The translations under genes were made by a program, and so were the position numbers. Under the pieces are notes generated by a model. That model was not told where the DNA came from, did not search any database, and was given only the letters and a program-made list of their open reading frames with translations. A stretch of 64,000 bases of DNA from an uncultured Dehalococcoidia bacterium (GTDB taxonomy: Bacteria > Chloroflexota > Dehalococcoidia > Lucifugimonadales > UBA1123). This document shows positions 27,013 through 39,069 of the stretch, one piece after another (positions within the stretch are counted from its first letter, which is position 1; each line of letters starts with the position of its first letter). The DNA is taken from the NCBI GenBank assembly GCA_958296105.1, contig OY282441.1, positions 310,001 to 374,000 on the forward strand, read 5' to 3'.

Positions 27013-27978
27013 TTACTTCTGGCAGAACTCCTTCACGGGCTGGTATGCACCAACGAAGCCAGCTAGGTCGAACTTTGCGCCACTCCAATCAAGAAAGCCT
27101 TCAACTGCGAAGTCGAGATGCTGGTGATCGTGGAGTTTGTCTATGAACTCCCTGACATGGCGGCGGGTTCTACTATACCGAGGGGTAACGTAATCCCCTT
27201 CTCCATCCCACTTATCGAATTCAGTTGGCTCTGAATCCCAATCTAGGTGAACGTTTATGTCGTCCATGCTAGACACATACGCATAGCGTTCCCACCTTAT
27301 GCTCACACTCAGGTACTTACCTGAACGGTCAGAGTCAAAGCAGGATACTTTAAGGCTAACGTCTCCTTCTTCACCGAATGTCTCATAGGCTTCCAAAATG
27401 ATGGAACGACTCGACAGACTTTCACCATCAATGCTGAACGGCCACCACTCACCAGTGAAACTGTAATCAGGAGTAGCAGTTGGTTCTGGCGTGGCTGTTG
27501 GCACCGGCGTAGCAGTTGGTTCTGGCGTGGCTGTTGGAATGGCTGTCGGACTTGGCGTAGCAGTTGGCACCGGCGTAGCAGTTGGTTCTGGCGTGGCTGT
27601 TGGCACCGGCGTAGCAGTTGGTTCTGGCGTGGCTGTTGGAATGGCTGTCGGACTTGGCGTAGCAGTTGGCACCGGAGTAGCCGTTGGTTCTGGCGTGGCT
27701 GTTGGCACCGGAGTAGCCGTTGGTTCTGGCGTGGCTGTTGGAGTGGCTGTTGGAATGGCTGTCGGACTTGGCGTAGCCGTTGGTTCTGGCGTGACCGTTG
27801 GGATGGCTGTCGGCACGAGTGTCACCGTCGGCTCAAGTGTTGAGCTTGAAACGACAATCGGACTAGGTGTTGAAACCGGAACAGGCCCCTCCCCACAACT
27901 TGCCGTAAGCGCAAGTACTCCAATTGCGACGGTTAGTATTCCGACCTTGACCTTCGCGCTTATCTTCTTCATGTCCAT
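27013..27978 (-). CDS. Lipoprotein with long Thr-Pro repeat stalk
   Basis: A 321-residue secreted lipoprotein. The signal peptide ends in a lipobox LTASC (Cys28). Residues 30-180 are a low-complexity stalk of about 12-residue repeats ([12 protein letters not shown]), encoded by near-identical 36-bp DNA units at 27480-27790. Residues 185-321 form a compact acidic and aromatic domain ([25 protein letters not shown]-type segments) of unknown family. A surface-exposed, extended anchor is likely. ATG 27978 is chosen because AAAGGAG lies 8 nt upstream. It follows the carbamoyltransferase-like gene by 27 bp on the same strand. Confidence 0.8.
   Translation of the reverse strand: MDMKKISAKVKVGILTVAIGVLALTASCGEGPVPVSTPSPIVVSSSTLEPTVTLVPTAIPTVTPEPTATPSPTAIPTATPTATPEPTATPVPTATPEPTATPVPTATPSPTAIPTATPEPTATPVPTATPEPTATPVPTATPSPTAIPTATPEPTATPVPTATPEPTATPDYSFTGEWWPFSIDGESLSSRSIILEAYETFGEEGDVSLKVSCFDSDRSGKYLSVSIRWERYAYVSSMDDINVHLDWDSEPTEFDKWDGEGDYVTPRYSRTRRHVREFIDKLHDHQHLDFAVEGFLDWSGAKFDLAGFVGAYQPVKEFCQK
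27475..27795 (-). repeat. 36-bp coding tandem repeats (Thr-Pro stalk)
   Basis: Units such as GTAGCAGTTGGTTCTGGCGT and GTAGCAGTTGGCACCGGCGT alternate with few substitutions, encoding the TPEPTA and TPVPTA stalk. Near identity suggests recent expansion or gene conversion, and copy number may vary between strains. Confidence 0.85.
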
Positions 27979-28005
27979 GATTCCCACTCCTTTGTGGTGG
28001 TTGAT

Positions 28006-28953
28006 TTAATTGACCGTACCTAGTCCCTCCACCCTAGCCCCCTCTTGGCTTTCCCCGAACATGTGCGCCAGCACCCCCATCCGCGCGTACAGCCCATTCT
28101 CCGCCTGTCTGTAGAACGCCAGCCGCCGATCTCTCACCTCTATCGTGAAATCCCCGCTGCGCTGCATCGGGTCCATCACAATGCAGCTTGGCTTCAGCAT
28201 GTCCATGAAAGCCCGGTCTATCACCAGCCGCCCGCGCCCTCTGCTCCTCAGAAGCTGCATGTGCGCTGCCGTTCGAGGTCCGTTCAGGTACACCGCGTCC
28301 GCCTCGGATACCGATTCCACGTCCTCGCTCACGTGGAATCGAACCCCGCGCTCAGCGCAATACTCCAAGACCTCCGAAGGCGGCTGACCGCTGAACGGCA
28401 CCAGCAAGACCTCGATTCCATCGAACATCGCCAGCCCCGTCAGCAGCGCGCTTACGTTCCTATGCTCCAGCCGCCCAACAATGGCGACTGTCGAGCCGTC
28501 TATCTCCCCCCGCTCCCTGTGCAGCGTGTACAGATCGGTCAGCGCCTGCGTGGGATGATCGTCCGGACTGCCCCCGTTGATTACCGGCAGCGCGTCCACC
28601 GAAGCCGCCCTGCTCGCCACGCGCGCATCCCCGCTGCGGATTACCACCACGTCGATCATCATGCTAGCCAGAATGCTCGTGATGTCATCCACGAAGCGCG
28701 CGCTGTGGACTGGAAAGAACTGAGTTGCGTCTTCCGTATGGTAGGCGTGTCCGCCGAGCAGCCCGGCGGCGCGCTCGAACGAAGTCCTCGTGAGAAAGCT
28801 GGGTTCGTAGAACAGACAGTACAGCGCCCTGCCGACCATCGACTCCCGCCCCCCTCTCTCCTCGCGCAGACTCTCGCACAGCGGGAACAGCTCGCGCTCG
28901 ATCCACTCCCTGCTCAGGCGAGAGGTGGCGATCATGTGTCTGTACTTCGGCAT
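28006..28953 (-). CDS. Aspartate/ornithine carbamoyltransferase-like protein with altered phosphate loop
   Basis: A 315-residue protein of the ATCase/OTCase fold: an N-terminal carbamoyl-phosphate domain and a C-terminal amino-acid domain, with HPTQALTDLYTLH, DPMQRSGDF and a final RQAENGLYARMGVLAH. The normal phosphate-binding loop PSTRTR is here PSFLTRT (residues 51-57), so Thr53 and Arg54 of the standard enzyme are Phe and Leu. Arg54 is essential in E. coli ATCase, so it may act on another substrate or have no transferase activity. No pyrimidine or arginine genes are nearby; the Thr-Pro lipoprotein follows by 27 bp. Confidence 0.75.
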   Translation of the reverse strand: MPKYRHMIATSRLSREWIERELFPLCESLREERGGRESMVGRALYCLFYEPSFLTRTSFERAAGLLGGHAYHTEDATQFFPVHSARFVDDITSILASMMIDVVVIRSGDARVASRAASVDALPVINGGSPDDHPTQALTDLYTLHRERGEIDGSTVAIVGRLEHRNVSALLTGLAMFDGIEVLLVPFSGQPPSEVLEYCAERGVRFHVSEDVESVSEADAVYLNGPRTAAHMQLLRSRGRGRLVIDRAFMDMLKPSCIVMDPMQRSGDFTIEVRDRRLAFYRQAENGLYARMGVLAHMFGESQEGARVEGLGTVN

Positions 28954-29098
28954 TCGCGGACTCCATATATTACACGTGAAGGGTAGAAGGGCAGTGGGAC
29001 TGCGCCAGCGAAATTGTACAGCCCGCCCCGTCCCATAGCCAGTTCAGCGCCCACGCAGGCGCGCCCCGCGCCGTCCGTGAATCTCTGGCTGCCCAGCA

Positions 29099-29107
29099 TG
29101 TTATAAT
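29099..29107 (+). promoter_or_regulatory. Extended -10 element before the AAA/DUF3226 pair
   Basis: TGTTATAAT: a perfect TATAAT at 29102-29107 preceded by TGT. No clear -35 is visible, as expected for extended -10 promoters. The element lies 53 bp before the ATG of the ATPase gene. Confidence 0.5.
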
Positions 29108-29160
29108 TGTCGTTGCGGAGAAAGATCGCTCCGCCGTGCCGACGATGATGAGGATAACGC

Positions 29161-30255
29161 ATGATAACCGAGCTGAGCATATCCAACTTCAGACACATAG
29201 AGCAGTTCACCATAGCCCCGCTTGGACGAATCACGCTGATCGGCGGCAAGAACGGCGCGGGAAAGACCGCCCTGCTCGAAGCGCTGTGGCTGTTCACAGC
29301 CCCGAACCGGCCCAGAATGACTGTGGTGCTGGACGACTTTCGAGGCATAGCGCCAAGACCGGAAGCGGATTTCTTGCCGAGCGTGTTTCGGAGCTTCGAC
29401 GAGCGAAAACCCGTAGTCATTTCCGCCAGGCGATCTCCGCACAGTGCGCCCTGCATTCTCAGGATCGAGGCAGTCGAAGGCGAATTTACAACTCTCCCCC
29501 TCGCCCCCACAGGCGTTTCGGGCTTTGCCGAAACCGCCGACCGCTTGCAGATTGTCAGCACGTACACGGATGAAGACGGCGGCGAATACGTATCCCGCGC
29601 TCGGAGGGTTCAGCAAACTCTCGACGCGGTTCTTCCCGGTTCCGGTCAGCTGGCTACTATAGGAATACGCGAGGACCATGCCCAGATACCTCATAGACCC
29701 TCTGCGATGATCATGCCGTCCAGATATCGAGAATCGAGTGAATCCGTCTCAGAGGGCTTCGGAAAACTTCAGCGTGTGGGAAAAGAAGACCGTGTCACCC
29801 GCCTCCTAGAACATCTGGAGCCGTCTCTGAAATCCCTGTCCGTCATATCTTCCGGCGGCTCGCCGACTATCCACGCCTACATCGGCGACAGCCTGCCCAT
29901 ACCCGCCAGCCTCGTCGGAGAGGGCTTTGTCCGCATGTTGGAGTTGGCGACGGGCGTAGCCGCTGCTGAAGGCGGCCTTCTGCTGGTGGACGAGATCGAA
30001 AACGGCTTGCACTACTCTACCCACGAAGCCATCTTCTCCACCCTGTTCGAGTTTGCAAAGGAGTTCGACGTTCAGGTCGTAGCCACCACCCACAGCAGCG
30101 AGTGCGTCAAGGCGGCGCACAGAGCCTTGGGAGACAGGGGCGAGGACACGTTCACCTACCACAGAATAGACCGCGACGGGGACGATCTGCGCCTTGCCCA
30201 CTTCGACAGCGAGATGATGGACACCGCCATAGACTTGGGAATGGAGATCAGGTAG
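29161..30255 (+). CDS. AAA ATPase of an OLD/PARIS-like pair (AAA_15/AAA_21 type)
   Basis: A 364-residue SMC/RecF-like ABC ATPase. The N-terminus MITELSISNFRHIEQF leads to Walker A G29-K-N-G-A-G-K-T36. LVGEGFVRMLEL is the helical signature region, Walker B is LLLVDEIENGL with D277/E278, and ATTHSSECVKA provides the switch histidine. This is the ATPase architecture of OLD-family nucleases and of AriA in the PARIS defence system, but the TOPRIM nuclease part is absent here and encoded by the next gene. GAGGA lies 8 nt before ATG. The stop TAG at 30253-30255 directly abuts the ATG of the partner gene. Confidence 0.85.
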   Translation: MITELSISNFRHIEQFTIAPLGRITLIGGKNGAGKTALLEALWLFTAPNRPRMTVVLDDFRGIAPRPEADFLPSVFRSFDERKPVVISARRSPHSAPCILRIEAVEGEFTTLPLAPTGVSGFAETADRLQIVSTYTDEDGGEYVSRARRVQQTLDAVLPGSGQLATIGIREDHAQIPHRPSAMIMPSRYRESSESVSEGFGKLQRVGKEDRVTRLLEHLEPSLKSLSVISSGGSPTIHAYIGDSLPIPASLVGEGFVRMLELATGVAAAEGGLLLVDEIENGLHYSTHEAIFSTLFEFAKEFDVQVVATTHSSECVKAAHRALGDRGEDTFTYHRIDRDGDDLRLAHFDSEMMDTAIDLGMEIR

Positions 30256-30891
30256 ATGGCGAACCCAGCAAATACTGGCCAAGACTGGTCTATCGACTCT
30301 CCGAAGCTGCTTCTGGTCGAAGGCGTTGATGAAGTGCGCGTGTTCGGCGCCTTGGCAAAGACTCTTGGCATCGAGGATATCCAGATTGAATCCTACAACG
30401 GTCGAGACAACCTCAGAGGAGCTCTCAAAGCCCTCCCGCAGATCGCCGGTTACCGCACGTTGAAATCAGTCGGCATAGTAACGGACGCGGACCAAAGCGC
30501 GTCGGACGCCGCAAGGCGAGTTCGAGGCGCTCTTGCCGCCGCATCGCTTCCCGTTCCCGACGCTCCTCTTGATAGAGCCTGCGATGGTAACATGCTCGTC
30601 TGCTATCTCATCCTCCCCCACGATTCCGACTCGGGCGCATTGGAAGACGTCTGCTTGAAGTCCGTCGCCACTGACCCCGTGATGAGCTGCGTTGACGACT
30701 TCTTCGACTGCATAGCGCGCGCGCCATCGGGCGGGCCGAACCCCGTATGGATGTCCAAAGCCAGAGTCCACGCATATCTGGCATCTAGGAAGCGCCCCGA
30801 CCGTCGCTTGGGAGAAGCGGCGGATCGCGGCGTCTGGCAGTTCGACGCGCCCGCCTTCGCTCCATTGAAGAGCCTTCTTCGCATGATGTGA
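30256..30891 (+). CDS. DUF3226 TOPRIM-like protein, partner of the AAA ATPase
   Basis: A 211-residue protein with TOPRIM hallmarks: LLLVEGVDEVRVF (E22-G-x-D25) and VGIVTDADQS with D77 and D79, which would bind the catalytic metals. The segment LILPHDSDSGALEDVCLKSV matches the DUF3226 family. TOPRIM domains nick or cut nucleic acid in OLD, topoisomerase and primase proteins. Together with the abutting AAA protein this makes a split OLD-like, PARIS-like module. The ATG at 30256 starts immediately after the previous stop, so translation is coupled. Activity and target are unknown; a role in anti-phage defence or in DNA repair is inferred from the architecture. Confidence 0.8.
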   Translation: MANPANTGQDWSIDSPKLLLVEGVDEVRVFGALAKTLGIEDIQIESYNGRDNLRGALKALPQIAGYRTLKSVGIVTDADQSASDAARRVRGALAAASLPVPDAPLDRACDGNMLVCYLILPHDSDSGALEDVCLKSVATDPVMSCVDDFFDCIARAPSGGPNPVWMSKARVHAYLASRKRPDRRLGEAADRGVWQFDAPAFAPLKSLLRMM

Positions 30892-30913
30892 AACACCCCG
30901 CCGCGAGGCGAAT

Positions 30914-30943
30914 TTGACACCCTCTGAAGGCCAATGGTAGATT
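30914..30943 (+). promoter_or_regulatory. Predicted promoter of the FmdB-dtd unit
   Basis: TTGACA (30914-30919), 18 bp, TAGATT (30938-30943). It lies 20 bp after the DUF3226 stop and 68 bp before the zinc-ribbon gene, so the defence-like pair and the housekeeping pair can be transcribed separately. Confidence 0.6.
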
Positions 30944-31010
30944 TATCAGGGTGATTGGCAATCATTTGATTCGACTGCTAACAGGTCAGAGTCAGCCGGG
31001 AGATATTAGC

Positions 31011-31325
31011 TTGCCGAGGTACGACTATCGTTGCGCGGTCTGCGGCCACCAGTTCGAGTTGAGACAGAGCTTCGACTCCGCCACGACGACCGACTGCTTG
31101 AAGTGCGGAGCCGAGGCCACCCGCAAGATCCACGCTCCACCCGTCATATTCAAGGGCAGCGGCTGGTACGTGACCGACTACGGCAAGGGACGCGGCAACA
31201 ACGGCTTGGGTCCCGACAAAGCCGAAGCCAAGTCCGAGAGGAAGGAGAAGGCCGCCGAGAAGTCTTCCTCCAAAGACGCGGGCAAGTCGGAAGCGTCCTC
31301 CACCGCCGCCAACAAGAATGACTGA
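31011..31325 (+). CDS. FmdB-family zinc-ribbon protein
   Basis: A 104-residue small protein with a zinc ribbon formed by two Cys pairs: CAVCGHQFELRQ and CLKCGAEATRK, then the family tail VIFKGSGWYVTDYG, followed by a Lys/Glu/Ser-rich low-complexity end. FmdB proteins are putative regulators with unproven function. Translation is taken from TTG 31011 (MPRYDYRCAVCG), since GGGAG is 8 nt upstream and family members begin this way; the longer frame from 30951 adds unrelated residues. It precedes dtd by 3 bp, forming a clear operon. Confidence 0.9.
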   Translation: MPRYDYRCAVCGHQFELRQSFDSATTTDCLKCGAEATRKIHAPPVIFKGSGWYVTDYGKGRGNNGLGPDKAEAKSERKEKAAEKSSSKDAGKSEASSTAANKND

Positions 31326-31328
31326 GCG

Positions 31329-31793
31329 TTGCGCGCGCTCATTCAGCGAGTCAAGCGGGCATCGGTCTCCGTAGATGGCGAAGTCCTGGGTCGCATAGGC
31401 CCGGGACTCGTCGTTTTCGTGGGAATCCGCCGAGACGACGCCCAGCCCCAGATCGCCTACGTCGTCGACAAGACCGTCAATCTCCGAATCTTCCCAGATG
31501 CCGATGGAAGATTCGACCTCTCAGCCATGGACGTAGGCGCGGAGTTGCTGGTCATCAGCCAGTTCACCCTCTGCGCCGACACTCGGCGCGGACGCAGGCC
31601 CAGCTTCAGCTCCGCCGCGCCGCCCGACGTTGCCGCGAGCGTCTTCGACTGCGTACTAGCCGCCTTCAGAGCCACCGGCTTGACCGTTCGCACCGGCCGC
31701 TTTCAGGCGCACATGAAAGTCGAGATTCTCAACGACGGCCCCGTCACCATCGCGCTGGACTCCGACGACCTCTCCCGCCCCAGACGAGGATAG
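31329..31793 (+). CDS. dtd: D-aminoacyl-tRNA deacylase
   Basis: A 154-residue enzyme that frees D-amino acids (and glycine mis-attached to tRNA-Ala) from tRNA. The N-terminal MRALIQRVKRASVSVDGEV, the catalytic block SQFTLCADTRRGRRPSF and the cross-subunit NDGPVT (canonical GPVT) are present; the length is normal. It starts at TTG 31329 three bases after the FmdB gene stop, so it is probably translated by coupling; there is no separate ribosome binding site. Confidence 0.95.
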   Translation: MRALIQRVKRASVSVDGEVLGRIGPGLVVFVGIRRDDAQPQIAYVVDKTVNLRIFPDADGRFDLSAMDVGAELLVISQFTLCADTRRGRRPSFSSAAPPDVAASVFDCVLAAFRATGLTVRTGRFQAHMKVEILNDGPVTIALDSDDLSRPRRG

Positions 31794-31872
31794 CCAGCGC
31801 CGATACTGCGCGCCATGCCGGTTTCGACGTCGATTCAGCCAGCGGCGCTGCCCCGCCTGCGAATCCGAATCG

Positions 31873-32748
31873 TCATTCCGTCATTCCCATCTCCCGCGCC
31901 CGCTCTATCAGCGCCTGCGCGCGCTTGACCACCGGAACGTCGACCACCTTGCCGTCCAGAGACGTCGACCCCCGCCCCATGCCCGCCGCCTCCTCGAACG
32001 CCTCGATCACCCTCAGCGCATGGCTGATCTCTTCCTCTGACGGCGAATACACCTCATTGATGATCTCCAGCTGCGACGGATGGATGGCGAACCGCCCCCT
32101 GAAGCCCATCCCCCGCGACGTCAGCGAGTTCGCCCTGAGTCCATCCGGGTCGCGGAACGCGAAGAACGGCGTGTCGAGCGCGAGTACGCCCGCCGCCCTC
32201 GCCGCCACCGCAATCACGCTGCGCGGATACACAAGCTCCGCGTCATCGTCTCTGCGCTCGATCTCCATGTCGTTCGTGAAGTCCTCGGCCCCCAGCGCCA
32301 CCGCAGCTATCCTGCTGGACGCTCGACATATCTCGTAGGCGTTCATAATCGCCTCGGCGGACTCTATCCACGGCACCAGCCTGATCGCCCCCGCCTCCAC
32401 GCCATGCCGAGCTTCCGCCTCCCCGATGAGCCTGACGACCTCGCCCACGATCTGCGGATTGTCCATCTTCCCTACGGACACGCCATAGACGCGCTCCCCC
32501 GCCACCGCCGCCAGATCGTCTTCCAGCAGCCCGGTATCCAGCGAGTTGAGTCTGGGAATCACCGGCGCGCCGCTCGCCGCCAGCTGCGGAATGTACGCCG
32601 CCACCACCCCGCGCGCGTTCTCCTTCTCGTCCCACGGAACCGAGTCCTCCATATCCGGAACGAAGGCATCCGGCCGCAGCCCCCGCGCGCGCTCCAACAT
32701 GCGCGGCGCATTCCCCGGCACGAACAGCAGACTTCTCAAGACTGGCAT
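31873..32748 (-). CDS. HpcH/HpaI aldolase-citrate lyase (CitE-like) family protein
   Basis: A 291-residue TIM-barrel lyase. Family features are LLFVPGNAPRMLERA at the start, FVPDMEDSVPWDEKENAR (Mg-binding), VIPRLNSLD, LVPWIESAEAIMNAYEI with the metal-binding Glu, and ALGAEDFTNDM. Relatives cleave malyl-CoA, citramalyl-CoA or citryl-CoA; no acyl-CoA gene neighbours help decide. GAGGTG lies just before the ATG. Encoded on the same strand as two hydrolases with short gaps (37 and 27 bp), which suggests an operon with HSL-type esterase, alpha/beta hydrolase and lyase in that order. Confidence 0.9.
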   Translation of the reverse strand: MPVLRSLLFVPGNAPRMLERARGLRPDAFVPDMEDSVPWDEKENARGVVAAYIPQLAASGAPVIPRLNSLDTGLLEDDLAAVAGERVYGVSVGKMDNPQIVGEVVRLIGEAEARHGVEAGAIRLVPWIESAEAIMNAYEICRASSRIAAVALGAEDFTNDMEIERRDDDAELVYPRSVIAVAARAAGVLALDTPFFAFRDPDGLRANSLTSRGMGFRGRFAIHPSQLEIINEVYSPSEEEISHALRVIEAFEEAAGMGRGSTSLDGKVVDVPVVKRAQALIERAREMGMTE

Positions 32749-32785
32749 ATCCCACCTCTGAATCTGGCTGACGGCTTTGCGCCCC

Positions 32786-33628
32786 CTACGCGGTCACTCC
32801 CATGAACGCGCGAGTCGCCTCTATGAACTCCATCGGCTTGTCCACCGTCACCACGTGACCGGCGCCTGCCACGTCCACGGAAGTCAGGTCTTTGGCAGCT
32901 GCCTTCATGCGCTCCAAGACTTCGTCCGACACCAGCGGACTCTCCGAGCCGCGCACCTCCAGAATGGGGCAGGGGATCGTCTCGAGCGCGCTCCAGTATC
33001 TCGACATCAGCTCTGGGTCGCTCATGTCCGGAAGCGGCGTGTCGAACAGCGCCGGGTCCGCCTTCCACGTCCAGCCGCCGCCGTCGCTCCGCTTCGTCTT
33101 GTGTTCGGCGTCCAGTCTCAGGCGCGCGTCCGACGCCCAGGGATTGCCGCCGCGCATCCACTCGACCGCCTCCTCGAAGCTGTCGAACCGCATCGGAGTC
33201 GGCGGACGGCTCCCCGCCGATCTAGCCGCCTCGGACGGCTCGGGCCCGATGTCCACCATGACGATCCTGTCGACCCTGTCCGGGTAGCTGGCAGTGTACA
33301 GCATGGAGTGCCACCCGCCCATCGAAAGACCGGCGAGCGTGAACCGCTTCAGCCCGAGGGCGTCGACCAGCCCCGCGAGGTCCTCCACGAATCTGTCGCG
33401 CGCGTACCCGTCGCTCGCGTGCGCGGATTCGCCATGCCCGCGCTGATCCACCGCGTAGACGTGGTAAGACCCGCGCATCGCCTCCGCGAACTCGTCCCAT
33501 ATCCGCGCTTGGCCAGTATGCCCGTGAAGACACACCAGAGGAGGCAAACCCTCCGTACCCCAGTCTAGGAAGCGCAGCCGAACGCTGTTGACCGTTACGA
33601 ATCTCGATTTGGCTTGTGCCGTTGTCAT
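32786..33628 (-). CDS. Alpha/beta hydrolase
   Basis: A 280-residue cytosolic alpha/beta hydrolase. Visible elements are the oxyanion-hole region CLHGHTGQARIWD, a YAVDQRGHGES strand-turn, the nucleophile elbow GLSMGGWHS with Ser111 approximately, and a C-terminal GAGHVVTVDKP carrying the catalytic His. Substrate unknown (ester, lactone or C-C bond). AAGGAG is 7 nt before the ATG. It lies between the CitE-like gene and the HSL-type hydrolase. Confidence 0.9.
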   Translation of the reverse strand: MTTAQAKSRFVTVNSVRLRFLDWGTEGLPPLVCLHGHTGQARIWDEFAEAMRGSYHVYAVDQRGHGESAHASDGYARDRFVEDLAGLVDALGLKRFTLAGLSMGGWHSMLYTASYPDRVDRIVMVDIGPEPSEAARSAGSRPPTPMRFDSFEEAVEWMRGGNPWASDARLRLDAEHKTKRSDGGGWTWKADPALFDTPLPDMSDPELMSRYWSALETIPCPILEVRGSESPLVSDEVLERMKAAAKDLTSVDVAGAGHVVTVDKPMEFIEATRAFMGVTA

Positions 33629-33655
33629 ACATCTGCTCCTTTGCGCCGCGAAATC

Positions 33656-34603
33656 CTACTGCCCCAGACACCCCTCGATGAACTCGTTCATCTTCAGCCG
33701 CGCCCTCTCCGCCATCTTCGTGGCGTGGCCGTCGAATCCGTGCGCCCCGCCCGGATACACCGCCAGCTCCGCCGGATTGCCCGCCGCTATCCAGCGCTGA
33801 TACATGAACAGCGTGTCGTCCAGCAGAGGATCCAGCGTCCCCACCGTGAACAGCGCGCGCGCAAGCCCGCTCAGCTCCGCGTACAGCGGAGACACCTCCG
33901 GCCGCCGTCTAATGTCCTTCGGAACGAACTGATCGTAGAACCAGTCCATGATCGAAGTGTTCAGAACCAAGTTGCGCTCGCCCCAGCTGCGCTGTGACGG
34001 CGTCATGCCCAGATCGTAAACCCCGTAGACCAAGTTCGCGCCCTCGAAACCGCTGAAGCCGTGCCTGTCCCGCATCCTCAGCAGAGTCGTCGCCGACAGA
34101 TGGCCGCCAGCCGACTCGCCGCCGATAACCAGCTTGTCCGCCCCGAACTCCGCCCGCATGTTCTCCGCAACCCACACCGCCGCCGCCTCGCAGTCGTCCA
34201 GCGCCGCCGGATACGGATGCTCCGGCGCCAGCCGATAGTCCACGCTCACCACCGCCGCCGACAGTCCTCTGGCGATATCCTCGTTCCTCGGATCCTGAAG
34301 ATGCGCCCGACCCAGTACCCAGCCGCCTCCGTGGATGTGCAGGTACACCCCCTTCGGACTCTGCGGAACGAACGTCCTCAGCGTGAGCGGCCCTCCCGGC
34401 CCCTCGATCACTCGCTCCTCCGCCATCTCGGAAAGAACCACGGGCCCGGCCGGACCGCGCCCCTCCTCGCGCGCGCGCCTAGTCTCCTCCACCGGAGTCT
34501 CGCTGACCGACGGCGCATCGGCGAGCAGCGCTTCCAGCTGCTCGTTGAGCTCCGCAGTCTCCGCGTCTATCGCCCTCGGATCGAAAATCGTGTGGTCCAA
34601 CAT
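33656..34603 (-). CDS. Hormone-sensitive-lipase-type esterase
   Basis: A 315-residue alpha/beta hydrolase of the HSL family. HIHGGGWVLG gives the diagnostic HGGG oxyanion hole, GESAGGHLSA the nucleophile Ser, and GTLDPLLDDT and HGFDGH the Asp and His of the triad. No signal peptide, so probably intracellular. Likely a carboxylesterase of broad specificity. AGGGG precedes the ATG by about 8 nt. First gene of the three-gene lyase/hydrolase unit, divergent from secA. Confidence 0.9.
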   Translation of the reverse strand: MLDHTIFDPRAIDAETAELNEQLEALLADAPSVSETPVEETRRAREEGRGPAGPVVLSEMAEERVIEGPGGPLTLRTFVPQSPKGVYLHIHGGGWVLGRAHLQDPRNEDIARGLSAAVVSVDYRLAPEHPYPAALDDCEAAAVWVAENMRAEFGADKLVIGGESAGGHLSATTLLRMRDRHGFSGFEGANLVYGVYDLGMTPSQRSWGERNLVLNTSIMDWFYDQFVPKDIRRRPEVSPLYAELSGLARALFTVGTLDPLLDDTLFMYQRWIAAGNPAELAVYPGGAHGFDGHATKMAERARLKMNEFIEGCLGQ

Positions 34604-34698
34604 GGCAATCCCCTAGTGTTTTCCATAGGTTAGCATATGAGCATGCACCTCGTGAGAGCGCCCCCAATCCGATCCCCGATAAATCTGGCATCGTAGTG

Positions 34699-34704
34699 TA
34701 TAAT
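34699..34704 (+). promoter_or_regulatory. Possible -10 of the secA region
   Basis: A perfect TATAAT, 89 bp before the first secA-like start. No convincing -35 at 16-18 bp. It lies upstream of the duplicated segment, so only the truncated copy has it directly and the intact secA would depend on read-through or on another promoter. Confidence 0.35.
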
Positions 34705-34760
34705 AGATACAGCATACGGAAACGCGTGCGCCATCCCAAGCGCGCTCTCCCAATCGGGCA

Positions 34761-39039
<4,279 letters not shown>

Positions 39040-39069
39040 ATCATTCCACCAGAGCCGCGAGACACCGCC

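Noticed and set aside
27475-27795. Regularly spaced repeats resembling a CRISPR array.
   Set aside because: Units are contiguous, in frame, with no unique spacers, and code for a Thr-Pro stalk.
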